A DNA stretch of 64,000 nt. Origin: UBA5614 sp963667535. GTDB lineage: Bacteria > Cloacimonadota > Cloacimonadia > Cloacimonadales > Cloacimonadaceae. This document shows, piece by piece, positions 8,069 to 16,498 of the stretch. Every line of letters begins with the position of its first letter. The first letter of the stretch is position 1. The DNA lies in contig CAXXDU010000002.1 in assembly GCA_963667535.2 (NCBI GenBank), positions 3,162,001-3,226,000 of the forward strand, given 5' to 3'. The notes beneath the pieces are model-generated. The model did no database searches, had not been told where the DNA came from, and saw nothing but the letters and a program-made list of their open reading frames with translations. A program made the translations under genes and the position numbers.

Positions 8069-9912
8069 TGATACTTATTCCTGATATATGCCATCCAATA
8101 TACAAGAGATAGCACATTTGTTTTTGCAGAGTTAAACGCCGAATTTCCCAATTTATCAAGAAACTCCCGGTAACTACTGTTATCAAGTGATAACATATCT
8201 TCAAAAAGCATATCGACAATACCTGTGTTATAACCATCAACATTTTTTGCTGGTTTGTCTATGAATTTCTTGTATAAAATCTTCAAAATCCCAAATGCAT
8301 TATTGGTATCTATCATGTTGAATCTTCTGGAACTGGGATAATAAGCTAATTGAGGGTAGTGTTTTAGTACCAATTTTGAATAAAGATTCGAACTCTGTTG
8401 TTTCAGCATTATACTATTAGAATTGAAATTATACCTGAAACCAGCATAAATGGTTTGCGAATAGCTTTTGATAAAGTCATAATCTATAAATGGAGAGTAA
8501 CAATAAGCAAAATCGTTGTAACTACTTGCTTCATTCCCAAAGTATTTCCTCAGGTTAATCTCAAAACGTAGTGCCATGTATTTTTGTGACTTTGTATTGT
8601 ACTGGTTAAACGTTTCTTGTATTCCAACAATTCGATCTCTTAATTCGTCCAGGATGTTATTTGGAAAACTACAATTCGCACATAATCCGCTATTTTTGAA
8701 ATCAAACAAGGTAGGCTCAGGATTAAAGTCATTGATTAATAGTTTGATAGTATTCGAAGATAGAACAGCACCGCCTTGTGGTCTGCTTATTTTGAGAACT
8801 TCATCACCAAAAATACCGGTTAGTAAATGAGGAGTCATAACGCTCATTTTTTTTATTGCAAACAAATAATGTGCGCGCTTAATGTTACGTGTCCCGCTTG
8901 ATAGCTCAATTGTTTGGCAGGCGTTTAGTAAAAACTCATTTTTCAGGTAATCATCATCAAGGACTACAGAAAAATAATCCAATCCTTCTTTAGCAGCAAT
9001 ATACTTAGGGATTACAACATCGTCTGCCCCTGCAGCCCCAAAGGAATATAAATTAAGCTTTTCGCGATAATCAGGCAGCAGATAAGATAGTACAATTCTG
9101 CTGTCCCACCCACCAGTGAGAGTAAAATTACTGGTATTTTTAACTTGTGATAGTAATTTGTCAATTGCAGTCCCTAAAGCAAAATCGAACAATTCAAAGC
9201 TGTCCCTTCCCGATAATGCTTTTGTGTCATATAGCTCGGACATAGACCAGTATTTAACTGTCCGTAAGTTTGTTGAATCGATATATAGATTTGTAGAATT
9301 CTGTAGTGTTCTTATATTTTTAATATAAGTGTTATCTGATAGCGGATAGTTAAAGAACAAATGCTCAGCTATCGTGACATAGTCGTATTCAATTTTGGGC
9401 ATTAAACCTGACGCAAGCAGACACTCAGTTTTTGAACCAAAAATTAACTGATTATCATCTACATAATAATACATTGGCAGATATCCAAAACGGTCATTAG
9501 TCAGCAATACACGATTAGTTTCCAAATTATAAATAAATAAGTTATAGCTTCCGGTAAGATGTATAGATGTGTCTTCACCGTAAATACTAAAAAGATAAGG
9601 AATTAGTTCATAAGGTGTAATACTCTCAGCCACGTCGAATCGACTCGCGACAATAGCTTTTTCATCACTTGAGATGAATAAATATCCATCGATTTGGCAA
9701 ACTATTTCTAATACTTCATTATAGATATAACGTTTAGTCGATTCTTTTGAACATGGAATGACACTTACACATACAGCAGTTTTCCCTACAAATCTGTCAC
9801 TTTTTTGATCCTCTGATAGACACAAAGCCTTTTGCATTAATGATAAAGCTCGTTCATCTCTATCTGAGATTGTTTCCCCATGTAATTTGATGATACCTGC
9901 AATACCGGACAT
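8065..9912 (-). CDS. Asparagine synthetase B-like protein without the N-terminal Cys
   Basis: A 615-residue homologue of glutamine-dependent asparagine synthetase. The N-terminus reads MSGIAGIIK where the family has MCGI; codon 2 is TCC (Ser), so the glutaminase nucleophile is absent. The AMP/PPi synthetase domain follows, with LTGGWDSRIVLSYLL replacing the usual SGGxDS loop. Related proteins in surface-glycan and peptide clusters form amides or lactams rather than asparagine. Here it presumably adenylates a carboxylate and uses free ammonia or another amine. It lies between a deacetylase and a glycosyltransferase, so the target is probably a sugar acid or a substituent. Confidence 0.85.
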   Translation of the reverse strand: MSGIAGIIKLHGETISDRDERALSLMQKALCLSEDQKSDRFVGKTAVCVSVIPCSKESTKRYIYNEVLEIVCQIDGYLFISSDEKAIVASRFDVAESITPYELIPYLFSIYGEDTSIHLTGSYNLFIYNLETNRVLLTNDRFGYLPMYYYVDDNQLIFGSKTECLLASGLMPKIEYDYVTIAEHLFFNYPLSDNTYIKNIRTLQNSTNLYIDSTNLRTVKYWSMSELYDTKALSGRDSFELFDFALGTAIDKLLSQVKNTSNFTLTGGWDSRIVLSYLLPDYREKLNLYSFGAAGADDVVIPKYIAAKEGLDYFSVVLDDDYLKNEFLLNACQTIELSSGTRNIKRAHYLFAIKKMSVMTPHLLTGIFGDEVLKISRPQGGAVLSSNTIKLLINDFNPEPTLFDFKNSGLCANCSFPNNILDELRDRIVGIQETFNQYNTKSQKYMALRFEINLRKYFGNEASSYNDFAYCYSPFIDYDFIKSYSQTIYAGFRYNFNSNSIMLKQQSSNLYSKLVLKHYPQLAYYPSSRRFNMIDTNNAFGILKILYKKFIDKPAKNVDGYNTGIVDMLFEDMLSLDNSSYREFLDKLGNSAFNSAKTNVLSLVYWMAYIRNKYQ

Positions 9913-9913
9913 T

Positions 9914-10930
9914 CTAAACCTTATTATGGTTTATATGATCAGCAATTTGTCCCATCGTACCAATCCATAATTTGCCCTTTTCTCTTTGTTCCGCAGCATA
10001 TTGCAAAACACCTGGTATAACGTTTTGTACTGTCCATAAATCTACTGACGGATGCAACCAAATATGGGCTATTGTATTTGTCCGAATTGCTTTATCAATC
10101 ATTCTGATAAATCTATAAACATAGTATTCCGCATCCCAATCAAATCTTCTGCCAAAACTTGAAGTAGATGGAGTTACTAGTAGCTTTGAATCATCATTGA
10201 ATGGATATGCTAAATCAAACTTCATGTTCTTTCTGTAAATTTCGAAACCATATTTTTTTAGAATATTATAATTACCTGCTGTCCCACCTGGAAAAACGAA
10301 AGATTTCATTACAATTCCCCATTTCTTCGCAGCTTCAATGCACGCTTTTAGTTCGTCATCCAGTACATCCTGAGGACAATTTCTATTTGTACAGTCAATA
10401 TGTGAGAAAGTATGGCAACCAAACTCGTGTTTTACCTGAGAGTTCAGAACTAGCTCTATCAGATCAGGAGCATACCAGGCACTATCCTTGTTAAAATTTG
10501 AATATGGATCGTCGTCAAACCAATCTCCTGAAACAAACTTCCAGTGATCATCAAAGTAAGGTATTCTTTGCATCCAATCGTGGTCTCCCTTTCTACATGA
10601 TTCTAGAAAAAGATGCCCAACAGTAGCCCATGTTATTGGAAAAGAAAATTCATCGAGTAGCTTGAGCAAAATGGGAATGTTCTGACGCTCTAAATTGGCA
10701 TATTCAATCGGATTTACTTTTCTTTTTGAATACCGAAAAGCCCATGCCATTTCAAAATCGGTGGAGATAATAATCCCTCCCTCTTCCTTTGAAGGGAATT
10801 TACCTGAGATGGGAAGATTATCTCTTTTTAAAAACGGCTTACCACTTACTGTGAATGCCAGCTTAGATAGTCTACTCTTTTGATGCGAAGTGAGATTATG
10901 TCTAATACTCTTATAAATGAATCTAATCAT
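9914..10930 (-). CDS. Polysaccharide deacetylase family protein
   Basis: A 338-residue NodB-homology protein. IIISTDFEMAWAF holds the first acidic motif, WATVGHLF and KHEFGCHTFSHIDC hold the histidine metal motif, and FVFPGGTAGNY and AHIWLHPSVD follow. It resembles deacetylases of exopolysaccharide clusters rather than secreted chitin deacetylases, and no cleavable signal is evident. It overlaps the upstream ATP-grasp gene by 4 nt and precedes the AsnB-like gene by one base. A logical order is deacetylation to expose an amine, followed by amide formation; this is inference. Confidence 0.82.
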   Translation of the reverse strand: MIRFIYKSIRHNLTSHQKSRLSKLAFTVSGKPFLKRDNLPISGKFPSKEEGGIIISTDFEMAWAFRYSKRKVNPIEYANLERQNIPILLKLLDEFSFPITWATVGHLFLESCRKGDHDWMQRIPYFDDHWKFVSGDWFDDDPYSNFNKDSAWYAPDLIELVLNSQVKHEFGCHTFSHIDCTNRNCPQDVLDDELKACIEAAKKWGIVMKSFVFPGGTAGNYNILKKYGFEIYRKNMKFDLAYPFNDDSKLLVTPSTSSFGRRFDWDAEYYVYRFIRMIDKAIRTNTIAHIWLHPSVDLWTVQNVIPGVLQYAAEQREKGKLWIGTMGQIADHINHNKV

Positions 10931-11961
10931 TTCGTATTCAATTGTCGGATTGCATGCGATAGACGCAAATCATAGCATTGATTTGAGGCAAAATCTCCTG
11001 GCTCAAAAACCCATTTGTCTGAGACATAACGGTATCGCCCAATAACACCATCCACTTTCATCTGAAAACTATCAGATTGGCCAAAAAATGTTTGTATCTC
11101 GTTTACCAGAAAACCATCTTTTGTTTCAAACAAATCAATCGATGCACTAACAATCGTGCCTTTTCTGCATAAATCACGGACAAAGTCCAATAATTTTAAG
11201 GAAGGATTTTCATAATCTTTCTGAAGTGAACCGCTCGCTTTAAAACCATCAACAATCTTCTTATGAGCAAAATATGAATCACCTATTACGACCGCCCGCC
11301 ACTCATAATCGTGAGCAACAAATTCCTGAAAAATAACATATTTCTGAGGTTCTCTATATATCGCTTTGTAAGACTTCATTCGTTTCTTAATGAGTCCCTT
11401 TTTATTAAATGCATTCTTTAACTTTCTAAACAACGATGCTGTCCGTATATTCGGGCCTATGTATGGTCTAATTCCTTTACTAAAAGCCTTTCTTACATAT
11501 CTCTTAGCTTCGTAAGAACTTCTGATAATAGAGACTCCTTTCCCAGATGATCCGATATTCACTTTTGCAATTACCGGGAATTTGATATGATTAATATAAC
11601 CATTTGCATCCTGTTTATCGTAAAACACGTCTGTTCGGGGAAAAGGTATTTCCATTGCTTTCAACCAATATGATAAGAATTTTTTATTCTCATAAATTAA
11701 TATTTCAGAGAGCGGAGGATAAATCGGTTTTTTGAGCACAGAAGCCAAAATGATTATTCTCTCATCAAACATCTGCTTAATACTATTTGTGTGTCCCGGG
11801 GCACGAAGCAGAAAGAGACTGTAGCTTTTTTTCTGGCATTTTTCTAACCAGTCATGAGAACTAATATCTATTACATCATATTCAACATCAGAAAGTTTTG
11901 CTAAGCTCATAACCCATCCATTTACATCGGTGGGATCTGAAGTCATCAGGGCAAATAACAT
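10927..11961 (-). CDS. RimK-like ATP-grasp protein
   Basis: A 344-residue ATP-grasp protein. FPVIAKVNIGSSGKGVSII is the glycine-rich ATP lid region, and KYVIFQEFVAHDYEWRAVVIG and DLFETKDGFLVNEIQTFFGQS provide the Mg-binding residues. It resembles the RimK/glutathione-synthetase fold, which ligates an amino acid to a carboxylate. As the second of three ATP-grasp proteins in the cluster it suggests several amide bonds in the product. It overlaps the downstream deacetylase by 4 nt and follows a glycosyltransferase by 6 nt. Confidence 0.83.
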   Translation of the reverse strand: MLFALMTSDPTDVNGWVMSLAKLSDVEYDVIDISSHDWLEKCQKKSYSLFLLRAPGHTNSIKQMFDERIIILASVLKKPIYPPLSEILIYENKKFLSYWLKAMEIPFPRTDVFYDKQDANGYINHIKFPVIAKVNIGSSGKGVSIIRSSYEAKRYVRKAFSKGIRPYIGPNIRTASLFRKLKNAFNKKGLIKKRMKSYKAIYREPQKYVIFQEFVAHDYEWRAVVIGDSYFAHKKIVDGFKASGSLQKDYENPSLKLLDFVRDLCRKGTIVSASIDLFETKDGFLVNEIQTFFGQSDSFQMKVDGVIGRYRYVSDKWVFEPGDFASNQCYDLRLSHAIRQLNTK

Positions 11962-11967
11962 ATTTTT

Positions 11968-13077
11968 TTACCTTACGATTTTAATTAAATCATTGATTAG
12001 CTGTTTTTTACCAGAAGTTACTGTTATCACAGTCCGTTCATAGTCTGTTATCATTCGCTCTACCGAAAAACGCTGCGTTGCCATGAGATGGGAAATCCGT
12101 CCCATTTGCGAAGCTAGTGATGGATTATTCAACAAATACTCTATGTGCTTTTGCAGACTCTGAGCATCCCCGTATTCAAATAGCAGGGCATTTCTCTGGT
12201 CAAGTATTTCAGGAGTCCCACCTACATCCGTTGCGATAACGGGTAGTCCATGCTTCATCCCTTCTAAAATGGCATTAGAACAACCTTCTCCCATTGAAGA
12301 ATGAATCATTATATCCGCTACTTTCAAATAGTCGTTCACATTTGAAATACTTCCCGTCATAAGTATATCGTCTTTTAAGTTATACTCCATTATCATTGAT
12401 TCAATTTTCTTTCTGTTTGGTCCTTCCCCAACAATGATGAAATAGAATCCCAAGTTTTGTCTTTTAATTTCATTAAGAGCTTTAAGGATAGTGAAATAAT
12501 CCTTGTAAGGTACTAAATTCGCAACAGAGATAAAGACAATAATGTCTGATAACCCTAATTGTTTTCTTTTTAACGCTGTCTTATCTTCGCATGAAACAAA
12601 TTCGGGAATATTTTCCATGCCGTTATATATGACAATTCCCTTAGACAGATTATTCGCTCTCAAACCGGCAACTGAATTAGCAACAACATTCTTGCTGATA
12701 TGCAATAAAAAAGTGCGGAATAGATGCAAAAAATTCTTTTTTCTGATTCCATGTCTTATTGAAAAGTTTATTAGAGGAATCATCAAAAACTGAGAGACAA
12801 TAATACCGATTACCGTCTCCATAGTAGCCCATGTTATTATGCAATCTATTTTATATTCTTTGCAGATACGGATGGTTTTACTAATTCTACGTGTAAATCC
12901 TCGCTCAGCAACACATATGGCTTTGTTCTCCAATTGATATTCTTTGATATAATCAGAATCAGATTCATTGTAATAAATGATAATATTTTGAACCTGAGTG
13001 GAATATTTACATATTATCGAAAGTTGCCGCTCTCTTCCGCCACGTTTCAAGGAAGAAATAATGTGTGCAACTATCAT
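11968..13077 (-). CDS. GT4 family glycosyltransferase
   Basis: A 369-residue GT-B enzyme. It starts MIVAHIISSLKRGGRERQL, the acceptor-side glycine-rich loop of GT4. It continues with VIYNGME, FISVANLVPYKDY, FIIVGEGPNRKKIE and MGEGCSNAILEGMKHGLPVI, which holds the donor E-x7-E site. Retaining transfer of a hexose or hexosamine to a lipid-linked oligosaccharide is the usual role. It is one of several GT4 enzymes and the linkage it makes cannot be told. It follows the previous glycosyltransferase by 34 nt. Confidence 0.9.
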   Translation of the reverse strand: MIVAHIISSLKRGGRERQLSIICKYSTQVQNIIIYYNESDSDYIKEYQLENKAICVAERGFTRRISKTIRICKEYKIDCIITWATMETVIGIIVSQFLMIPLINFSIRHGIRKKNFLHLFRTFLLHISKNVVANSVAGLRANNLSKGIVIYNGMENIPEFVSCEDKTALKRKQLGLSDIIVFISVANLVPYKDYFTILKALNEIKRQNLGFYFIIVGEGPNRKKIESMIMEYNLKDDILMTGSISNVNDYLKVADIMIHSSMGEGCSNAILEGMKHGLPVIATDVGGTPEILDQRNALLFEYGDAQSLQKHIEYLLNNPSLASQMGRISHLMATQRFSVERMITDYERTVITVTSGKKQLINDLIKIVR

Positions 13078-13111
13078 TCAAACTTCCTGAACATTTGAAG
13101 TATTTCCATGG

Positions 13112-14338
13112 TTATATGTCTGTACAAATTTGTTTTATCAACTCCAGATACTTACTTTTGGCATAATATTGTGCTGATAAATTAGCTCTAGCAATGCGTG
13201 TATTCTCTGCATCAACCTTGATCTCCATGTTTTCATTCAATTGATTAGTAACCCATTCACAATAATCTGGTTTATCAATGTCAACGACAAATCCCAATTG
13301 ATTCTTCTCAATAAAACCAGAAAAATCTCCGACATTCTTAGAAATTATGACAGACAGACCCGTTAACAGATATTCTGAAATTTTTGTCGGTGATGCCTGA
13401 TGATTTATAGGAAGGTTCTCTCTCAATACAACGGCATAATCGGCAGCATTCAAATATGGACTAATACCATCTAATTCAACATAAGTTGTAATATAGCTTC
13501 CTTTATCAATCTCACAAGCTTGACAATACTTGTCTGCAATGAGAGTATCAGGGGTCAGAATTACAAAGAAGGCATTTACTGAGTGTTTATAGATATAACT
13601 AAATAATTCGAAGATCTTATCGGGAATTTGCCAATGTTTGTCAAGTCTTCCACTATATAAATATACAACTTTATCATTGCATGATAATTGTTTTCTAGTT
13701 TCATTCCTGAGTATTTCAGAAAAGTAGAAATAACTCTGATCTGCTGCACCTGGTATGACCGTTAATTTACTCGATTTCAATGATTTAGAGCCATAATTAT
13801 TAATCAGATACTCTCTTAGAACATCAGAGACACAGAAAACAGCATCACTTCCATATACAATTTGTCTTTCAAGTCGTTTCAGAACCATCACCTTACTATC
13901 CCCCTGCGACAAATCGGATTTTGAATACAAATATTCTGTTACTAATGATCCTCGCATATCAAAAATGAATTTTACTCCAAGCAGTATTCTGCAAACAGGT
14001 GCAATATAGATTAAACCCATCATTCTAGTTTGAAAAACTATCTTTTCTTGTTTCTTTTTTAGCCTGAAGTAAGTTCTTAGTAATATTATGATAATTTGAA
14101 GCTCTCTGATTAGTGGTTTATTGTCAAATTGATAAGAATAAACATCTATGTTATACTTTTGTGATAGGTGCTCAAGTTTTGTTCTGTTAATGGCATCGTC
14201 CTTCTTTCCCTTCGAAAGGCTTAAACCTGTTGTTTTCAGACCTATGCTATTAAGTGCTGATGCCCAGTTAAAAACCTGAGATTCAATTACAGTATCACGG
14301 TATCCATCAAATATATAAATCCTGTTTACATTTCCCAT
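13112..14338 (-). CDS. GT4-like glycosyltransferase
   Basis: A 408-residue GT-B protein. IYIFDGYRDTVIESQVF starts the acceptor domain. KFIFDMRGSLVTEYLY, VIPGAADQSYFYF, VYLYSGRLDKHWQ and SPTKISEYLLTGLSVIIS form the donor domain. The last motif has the S-P-x-K-x-x-E pattern seen in a GT4 subgroup. Sequence is less canonical than the neighbouring GT4, so assignment to family is firm but sugar specificity is unknown. It starts 4 nt after the fused oxidoreductase gene stops. Confidence 0.83.
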   Translation of the reverse strand: MGNVNRIYIFDGYRDTVIESQVFNWASALNSIGLKTTGLSLSKGKKDDAINRTKLEHLSQKYNIDVYSYQFDNKPLIRELQIIIILLRTYFRLKKKQEKIVFQTRMMGLIYIAPVCRILLGVKFIFDMRGSLVTEYLYSKSDLSQGDSKVMVLKRLERQIVYGSDAVFCVSDVLREYLINNYGSKSLKSSKLTVIPGAADQSYFYFSEILRNETRKQLSCNDKVVYLYSGRLDKHWQIPDKIFELFSYIYKHSVNAFFVILTPDTLIADKYCQACEIDKGSYITTYVELDGISPYLNAADYAVVLRENLPINHQASPTKISEYLLTGLSVIISKNVGDFSGFIEKNQLGFVVDIDKPDYCEWVTNQLNENMEIKVDAENTRIARANLSAQYYAKSKYLELIKQICTDI

Positions 14339-14341
14339 ACA

Positions 14342-16498
14342 TTAATCCAGAATTTTATTCATTATCTCTATCGTCGTTTTTGTTGTCATATAAATCGAAT
14401 CCCAATTCAAACTAATTGGTTTTTTCCCTTTGATAACATTTGCAAAATCAACTAACTCCTGTTTGAATCCTTTGTCCATTTTCTTTAAATGTAAATCCTT
14501 CCCCTTAACCCCGTATGCAGTTAAATCAGTAAAATTATCGATCACTATCGTCTTATAATCACCGAATATTTCTATTCTTTCTTTATCCAGTAACTTATTT
14601 CCGACTGAAGTATAAACCAGATTTGCTACAGAGCCATCTGAATAGGATAGATTTAAAGAAATGTTATCATTAGCTTGAATAATTTTCCCATCCAGAGGAA
14701 TATTACTAAAGCTATAATCTTTTAAAGGTTTGTCAATAAGAAAGTTGATAAAATCCAGAAAATGGCATGCTTCGCCAATAATTCTACCACCTCCCTCAAC
14801 CGGATCATGTATCCAATGGCTTAATGGATAAGCTCCAGCATTTATACGGTAGGTAACCATTAATGGAGAAACCCTATTTTTAAATACACTATTAGCAATT
14901 ACTGCAAATGGCGAATATCTTCTATTAAATCCCGCTGTCAGGAGTTTGTCGGTTTTTTTGACTATTTCATCTAAAGCTTCAAGCTCGGTTAAAGTCATCG
15001 CAACCGGTTTTTCCACTAAAACATGTTTACCCGCAGCTAAACAATCAATTGCTAACTTTGCATGAAGGTCGTGCCTTGTTCCGATAATAATCAAATCATT
15101 GTTCGCGTCTTCCAGTATAATGTTATAATCTGTGGTTGAGTATACGGCATTATACTTCTTTGCCAAGTTTGAAGCTGTCACGTGATTTTTATCGCAAATA
15201 GCATGTATCGTATATAGTTCCTCAAGATCTTTTAAGTTGGGTAAGTGGTTACCCTGCATAAACCCACCAGTCCCAATAATCCCAACATTTATTTTACTAT
15301 GTGTAACTTTAGTATAGTTTGAATTAAACAGAGTACGCTCTGCAATCAAATCCTTGATAACATAGTCGCTGTATTCAAGCAATGCTCCAATCGGTTTCAG
15401 ATTTCCATCTGATAGGAATTTAAACGCCAAAGATGCATCATCAATTTTAAAAGTTTTATTTATTAATGTTTCGGTATTGATTTTATCTTGGGAAAGCAAC
15501 CTCTCAAATTCCATCATGTTACGGTTTTCTGTCCATTTTACATAACCGATAGGATAATCAACCCCTCTTAGCTCATATTGTTCATCATAACGTCCAGGTC
15601 CATAAGATGTAGACATAACCAGATCAATTTCTTTCAGATACATCTGATCACGTTCAACATTCATCCCTACTGCTCCAACTATAGTTACTGTTCCTTTTCG
15701 CCGACAAAGTCTCATAGCCTGATTAACTGGTGCATCACTTTTTGTAGCTGCACAAATTACTACTGCATCTACCCCAAAGCCACCTGTAATATTATTGACT
15801 ATAGAATCAAGTTCAGTTAGATTGGCATTAAAAGCGTAATCAGCTCCCAATTTTTCTGCCAATGAGATTCTTTCACCATCTATATCAATAGCTATCACAT
15901 TTAAGCCCCATGCTTTGGCGATTTGTACAGCTAGCAAGCCAATCAAGCCAAGTCCTGTTACTACAATAGTGTCGCCAAAAGTAACATTTGCCCGCCGTAA
16001 TCCCTGCAAAGCGATGCTTCCGATTGTTGTAAATGCTGCTTGATCAAATGAGACATTATCGTGTAAGATTATCGCCAGATTTTTGGGTATTGAAACATAT
16101 TCCGCATGAGATGCCAATCCTGATCCGGCACATGCAACCCTATCTCCGACTTTAAAATTCTGTATTTTTTTCCCAACGGAAACTACAATTCCAGAGACAC
16201 TATAACCTATTGGTGCCATGGTTACATCATTTGAAGACGGATTGACCTTCAACTTTAGTAACTTATAACTTTTACTGACACCTTCTGAAAGAACTAGCTT
16301 TTTTAGCTTTAATAGATTAGTTTTGTGCATTTGGACCTTACTAGATAATGTAGTTTTTTCTGATTTCGAAGTCTTTGCTTCAGTTCCAGTGCTAATCATA
16401 CTTCTAATTACTTTAACAAGTATTTCCGTCTCACCATTCTGGGGTATGGAAACATCTATGACCTGGATTCCTTGTTGTGTTCTAAAAACCTGTTTCAT
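14342..16498 (-). CDS. Fused zinc-type alcohol dehydrogenase / Gfo-Idh-MocA oxidoreductase
   Basis: A 718-residue two-domain enzyme. Residues 1 to about 350 are a medium-chain dehydrogenase: GDRVACAGSGLASHAEY is the catalytic region and VVTGLGLIGLLAVQIAKAWG the nucleotide fold. From about 380 a Gfo/Idh/MocA domain begins, with VGIIGTGGFMQGNHLPNL, then HVLVEKPVAMT (catalytic EKP), GGGRIIGEACHFLD and a C-terminal substrate domain. This fusion is known as a bi-domain oxidoreductase and nearly always neighbours a heparinase-like lyase, as here with a 4-nt overlap. It probably acts on uronic acids or their nucleotide forms, but no reaction is established to my knowledge. Confidence 0.9.
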   Translation of the reverse strand: MKQVFRTQQGIQVIDVSIPQNGETEILVKVIRSMISTGTEAKTSKSEKTTLSSKVQMHKTNLLKLKKLVLSEGVSKSYKLLKLKVNPSSNDVTMAPIGYSVSGIVVSVGKKIQNFKVGDRVACAGSGLASHAEYVSIPKNLAIILHDNVSFDQAAFTTIGSIALQGLRRANVTFGDTIVVTGLGLIGLLAVQIAKAWGLNVIAIDIDGERISLAEKLGADYAFNANLTELDSIVNNITGGFGVDAVVICAATKSDAPVNQAMRLCRRKGTVTIVGAVGMNVERDQMYLKEIDLVMSTSYGPGRYDEQYELRGVDYPIGYVKWTENRNMMEFERLLSQDKINTETLINKTFKIDDASLAFKFLSDGNLKPIGALLEYSDYVIKDLIAERTLFNSNYTKVTHSKINVGIIGTGGFMQGNHLPNLKDLEELYTIHAICDKNHVTASNLAKKYNAVYSTTDYNIILEDANNDLIIIGTRHDLHAKLAIDCLAAGKHVLVEKPVAMTLTELEALDEIVKKTDKLLTAGFNRRYSPFAVIANSVFKNRVSPLMVTYRINAGAYPLSHWIHDPVEGGGRIIGEACHFLDFINFLIDKPLKDYSFSNIPLDGKIIQANDNISLNLSYSDGSVANLVYTSVGNKLLDKERIEIFGDYKTIVIDNFTDLTAYGVKGKDLHLKKMDKGFKQELVDFANVIKGKKPISLNWDSIYMTTKTTIEIMNKILD

